A stretch of DNA of 8,208 nucleotides from Candidatus Poribacteria bacterium (GTDB lineage Bacteria; Poribacteria; WGA-4E; WGA-3G), in the NCBI GenBank assembly GCA_009845505.1, contig VXZL01000353.1:1-8208 (forward strand), written 5' to 3'. The position numbers were made by a program, and so were the translations under genes. The notes below the pieces were generated by a model. The model had not been told where the DNA came from and did no database searches. It was given only the letters and a program-made list of their open reading frames with translations. Shown piece after piece: positions 5,246 to 8,208 of this stretch; the first letter of the stretch is position 1; each line of letters begins with the position of its first letter.

Positions 5246-6808
5246 ATGAATTTTTGGACAGCGTCTGTGAAAGTCGGTGTGATGGTTTTAATCGCCATCG
5301 TATTTCTCACAATCCTTCTCACAAATGCTGAGAATTGGCCCTGGGCGACTGCTGGCGATGACGTGACCTTCCAATTCCGATCTGTGAATGGGCTTTATGT
5401 GGGTGCTGGGGTCTATCTATCTGGTGTCCAAATCGGCAAAGTAACCAGCATTGAACTCCAACCGGAGGCAAATAATGTCCGCATTGAGGCGAAAGTCAAG
5501 AATGCGTTTCAATGGTTGAGAGAAGACTGTGGGGCGAACATTTCTATGAACGGGTTTGTGGGTGAAATTTATATCGCTCTCAACAATGGTCCAATTGGGA
5601 ATCCACCCCTAAAACCAGCGAACCTTCCCATTGTTGGCAGGGATCCGGTCAATGCTTTGGAACTTCTTGAACAGACGAGTGCGGGTATGACACAGGCTAT
5701 TGAACTCACAACCGCTGCCAATGAAGTCCTGCAGGCTAACCAAGAAGCCATTCAACTCGCTATCAAAGAGATTCGCGAGGTTGTGGCATTGACTGGGAAA
5801 ACTATTGAGAAGTTAAGCATTGACTCTGGGGAAACTGTCCAGACCTTGACGCAGCTCGCCGTTGAAAATGACAGACGTTTCCAGCAGACACTCATCAAGG
5901 TAAATAACCTTATCTCTCAGTTGGAAGGCGATTCCATCATGGTAAGCAGCCAAGTGAGTGACATTACAAGTGAACTCTTCAGGCTCATTAATCATAACGC
6001 TCCAAAACTCAATACCATTTTGACGGATGTAAGGATAAGCGCGACCCAATTTCGAGAAATAGCGGCAGATTTTAGTGCGAATTTCGCTACTTTGAGTGCT
6101 GAGGTTTCTGCGCTTGTTTCGCAAGGAAGCAGTGCTATAGAAACAAGTGAAGCGGGTATCGCGCCAATTCTTAAGGACTTACAGACGACAACTGCTGCGT
6201 TCGCTAAACTTGAGAAAAACGTCAATCGTCTCTTCGCAGCCGTCAACGACAGCGATGGGACTATCGCGCAATTGCTAAACACGCGAGGTCCGCTTGAAGA
6301 TGCTCGCCGCACCTTGAAAAATGTTGACGAAACGATGGCGAGTGTGACAAGGCTCTCCCAACGTACCGAAGAGCAGTTGAGACGTTTTGATCCGCCACAG
6401 ATTGGCTGGGATTATGAACTCCGTTATTTGAGTCTTCAAGAGCGTCTCCATAATGAATTAGCGTTTTCACTATCTTCGGGTCCGAATGCTCACTACAGAT
6501 TCGGTCTTGGGGTTCGAGACGAGAACGTTCGCTTTGAATTCCAGTATGCGTACGATGTAGCGGACTATTTTCGAGCACGAGCAGGTTTCATGCGCTCCAA
6601 GGTCGGTATGGGGCTTGATCTGTGGTTGTTATCCCAACGCATAGGTATCAGTTTTGAAGGGGTCGGATTGACAAGTGGGCAACCCGAGCTAAACACGGAA
6701 TTAGCATTGCGCTTTTTTCAATATGGTCAGTTCTTGGTTGGTGTAGAGAACTTAACTAACGAACGACGCTGGACAACAGGGTTCCGCTTTTTTGCCAATG
6801 AGTGGTAG
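5246..6808 (+). CDS. mlaD: Long MlaD-type MCE protein with C-terminal beta-barrel-like domain
   Basis: This is the MCE-domain subunit of the lipid transporter, anchored in the inner membrane. It has 520 residues against about 180 in E. coli MlaD. Residues 9-26 form the single membrane segment. A single MCE domain spans about 38-115 (VTFQFRSVNGLYVGAGVYLSG, then VQIGKVTSIEL; NGFVGEIYIAL near 102-112). Residues about 135-380 are Ala/Thr/Gln/Glu-rich and helical, with repeated heptad-like spacing, suited to a periplasm-spanning coiled tube. Residues about 386-520 alternate polar and hydrophobic residues in some eight to ten short strands (for example HYRFGLGVRDE, VRFEFQYAYD, VGMGLDLWLL, RIGISFEGVGL) and end FRFFANEW, an aromatic terminus as in outer-membrane barrels. 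Similar fused MlaD proteins bridge both membranes in Veillonella. The barrel assignment is inferred from pattern. Confidence 0.9.
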   Translation: MNFWTASVKVGVMVLIAIVFLTILLTNAENWPWATAGDDVTFQFRSVNGLYVGAGVYLSGVQIGKVTSIELQPEANNVRIEAKVKNAFQWLREDCGANISMNGFVGEIYIALNNGPIGNPPLKPANLPIVGRDPVNALELLEQTSAGMTQAIELTTAANEVLQANQEAIQLAIKEIREVVALTGKTIEKLSIDSGETVQTLTQLAVENDRRFQQTLIKVNNLISQLEGDSIMVSSQVSDITSELFRLINHNAPKLNTILTDVRISATQFREIAADFSANFATLSAEVSALVSQGSSAIETSEAGIAPILKDLQTTTAAFAKLEKNVNRLFAAVNDSDGTIAQLLNTRGPLEDARRTLKNVDETMASVTRLSQRTEEQLRRFDPPQIGWDYELRYLSLQERLHNELAFSLSSGPNAHYRFGLGVRDENVRFEFQYAYDVADYFRARAGFMRSKVGMGLDLWLLSQRIGISFEGVGLTSGQPELNTELALRFFQYGQFLVGVENLTNERRWTTGFRFFANEW

Positions 6809-6818
6809 TGTTATAACA
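6809..6818. repeat. Perfect 10-bp palindrome after the mlaD stop
   Basis: TGTTATAACA is self-complementary and starts at the base after the mlaD stop codon. It lies in the 69-base gap before radA. It could be an operator half-site or chance; it is AT-rich, and no T-run follows to make it a terminator. Confidence 0.3.
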
Positions 6819-6877
6819 GCGCGGAACTTTTATGGTTGGAAGCCTCACCTGCAACAGAACGATTGGTAACATTAGAG

Positions 6878-8208
6878 ATGGCACGAGAGAAGCGTAGATT
6901 TGTCTGTCAGGAGTGTGGATATACAACGCCAAGATCGCTCGGACGATGTCCTGGGTGTCAAAGTTGGCAGAGCTTTGCTGAAGAGATAGAGCAACTCGCG
7001 ACATCATCAAAACACCGCGGAATCGGACAAGCCTCCCGTGAACCTGAACCCATTTCACAGGTTATGGCGAGTGAGGTAGAACGGCACTTGACAGGCATGT
7101 CTGAGTTTGATAGAGTACTCGGTGGCGGAATTGTCCCCGGATCCGTGGTCCTCATCGGTGGCGATCCGGGAATAGGTAAGTCTACCCTACTGCTTCAAGC
7201 GAGTGACGCTCTGAGCCGGAACTATGGGGACATCCTGTATGTCTCTGGTGAAGAGTCTGTTAGCCAGACAAAGCTACGGGCGACGCGTCTCGAAGTTGTG
7301 TCTGATACGCTCTATGTGCTGTGTGAAAATGATTTGGAGCAGATTGAGAAACATATTCAGACGCTTAACCCCAAGGTTGTTATTGTCGATTCTATTCAAG
7401 CGGTTTATTTGTCGAGTATTCAGTCTGCGCCTGGGAGTGTCACCCAGATTCGCGAGTGTGCCGGACGCCTCTTGATTTGTGCGAAAAACCGGAATGTTCC
7501 CGTATTTCTCGTCGGTCATGTTACAAAAGATGGTACTCTCGCAGGCCCTCGTATTTTAGAACACATGGTGGATACGGTTCTCTATTTTGAAGGTGAGCAG
7601 CATCATATCTATCGCGTCCTACGGGCGATTAAAAATAGATTTGGTTCCACGAATGAAATTGGAATCTTTGAAATGCAGAACAGAGGGCTTGTAGATGTGA
7701 TGAACCCATCTGAACTCTTTTTAAGTAATAGAGAAGAGGAGGTTTCAGGTTCTATTGTGGTTTCAAGTATGGAAGGGACGCGCCCGCTACTTATGGAAGT
7801 TCAGGCACTTGTTGTACCTACCAATCACGGAAATCCACGCAACACCGCTACAGGTGTTGACCGGCACCGGATCGCACTCCTTATCGCAGTCCTCAATAAG
7901 CGGGTCGGTATTGACGTTGGGGGTGCTGATGTTTTTGTTAATATTACGGGTGGGTTGCGCGTCGCTGAACCGGGCATTGATCTCGGCGTGCTAATGGCAA
8001 TAGCCTCAAGTTATCGAGAGATACCCATAGATCGGCAGACTGTCATGATTGGGGAAGTTGGACTCGGTGGCGAGATTAGACCCGTAACACATGTCGAAAG
8101 GCGCATTCGTGAGGCTGCGAAGTTAGGGTTCACACGGGCGATCTTCCCTGAATACAACCGCAAAGGATTGGAAATTGAGGAACACATTGAATTGATAGGT
8201 GTTAAAGA
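6878..8208 (+). CDS. radA: DNA repair protein RadA (Sms), 3' end beyond window
   Basis: RadA is a RecA-related ATPase and branch-migration helicase in recombination and repair. The 443 residues present lack only the last few of a protein usually about 450-460 long. The N-terminal C4 zinc motif is Cys10, Cys13, Cys24 and Cys27 (FVCQECG, RCPGC). Walker A GGDPGIGKST is at 94-103 with Lys101, Walker B VVIVDS at 167-172, and the RadA-specific KNRFG at 252-256. The Lon-protease-like C-terminal domain runs from about 270, with GGLRVAEPGIDLGVLMAIAS and GEVGLGGEIRPV. The ATG at 6878 fits the family start MAREKRRFVCQECG, though the ribosome binding site is poor. The frame is the same as mlaD and stays open back to the mlaD stop at 6806-6808. 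Confidence 0.97.
   Translation, partial: MAREKRRFVCQECGYTTPRSLGRCPGCQSWQSFAEEIEQLATSSKHRGIGQASREPEPISQVMASEVERHLTGMSEFDRVLGGGIVPGSVVLIGGDPGIGKSTLLLQASDALSRNYGDILYVSGEESVSQTKLRATRLEVVSDTLYVLCENDLEQIEKHIQTLNPKVVIVDSIQAVYLSSIQSAPGSVTQIRECAGRLLICAKNRNVPVFLVGHVTKDGTLAGPRILEHMVDTVLYFEGEQHHIYRVLRAIKNRFGSTNEIGIFEMQNRGLVDVMNPSELFLSNREEEVSGSIVVSSMEGTRPLLMEVQALVVPTNHGNPRNTATGVDRHRIALLIAVLNKRVGIDVGGADVFVNITGGLRVAEPGIDLGVLMAIASSYREIPIDRQTVMIGEVGLGGEIRPVTHVERRIREAAKLGFTRAIFPEYNRKGLEIEEHIELIGVK

Noticed and set aside
5992..6312. Minus-strand open frame of 106 codons inside mlaD
   Set aside because: It lies wholly opposite a well-supported gene, shows no recognisable domain, and is what the codon pattern of mlaD would produce as a shadow.
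1..8208. CRISPR array, tRNA or rRNA genes, prophage genes
   Set aside because: No regularly spaced repeats, tRNA-like folds, rRNA signatures or phage genes were seen on either strand.

Overview
The window is a dense run of same-strand bacterial genes with no gene-free stretch longer than 300 bases. It starts with the classic ribosomal/replication cluster rpsF (S6), ssb, rpsR (S18), rplI (L9) and dnaB. It continues into an ABC-type phospholipid transport set, mlaE, mlaF and mlaD, and ends inside radA, which is cut by the window edge. All genes read on the plus strand. Gaps are mostly short: 2 nt between rplI and dnaB, 5 nt between dnaB and mlaE, and 1 nt between mlaF and mlaD. No convincing rho-independent terminator is visible, so much of the region could be co-transcribed.

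The organism looks like a diderm (two-membrane) bacterium of moderate GC, outside the well-known Proteobacteria. The main reason is the MlaD protein. It is far longer than the E. coli protein and carries, after the MCE domain and a long helical stretch, a C-terminal beta-strand-rich domain ending in Trp. This resembles the single-protein transenvelope MlaD described from Veillonella. The short inverted-repeat elements remind me of Candidatus Poribacteria-type genomes, but that placement is a guess and nothing here proves it.

Layout: 1-116, leader with a good hairpin upstream of rpsF; 117-491 rpsF, probably from a TTG start; 579-1058 ssb; 1211-1411 rpsR; 1411-1555, a MITE-like inverted-repeat element between rpsR and rplI; 1573-2019 rplI; 2022-3353 dnaB; 3359-4183 mlaE; 4184-4464, an intergenic stretch with a small palindrome related to the MITE, then what looks like the decayed 3' end of an IS200/IS605-superfamily (possibly IscB-like) element with its end hairpin; 4465-5244 mlaF; 5246-6808 mlaD; 6878-8208 radA, incomplete.

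Functionally, the first block supplies 30S and 50S ribosomal proteins and replication-fork proteins. The second supplies an inner-membrane ABC core (MlaE permease, MlaF ATPase) and the MCE tunnel protein that would move lipid between the inner and outer membranes. RadA belongs to recombination and repair. The most notable points are the fused MlaD architecture, the MITE-like insertion whose removal in silico restores a compact rpsR-rplI junction, and the transposon remnant lying inside the mla operon directly before mlaF. No wholly new biological system could be supported.
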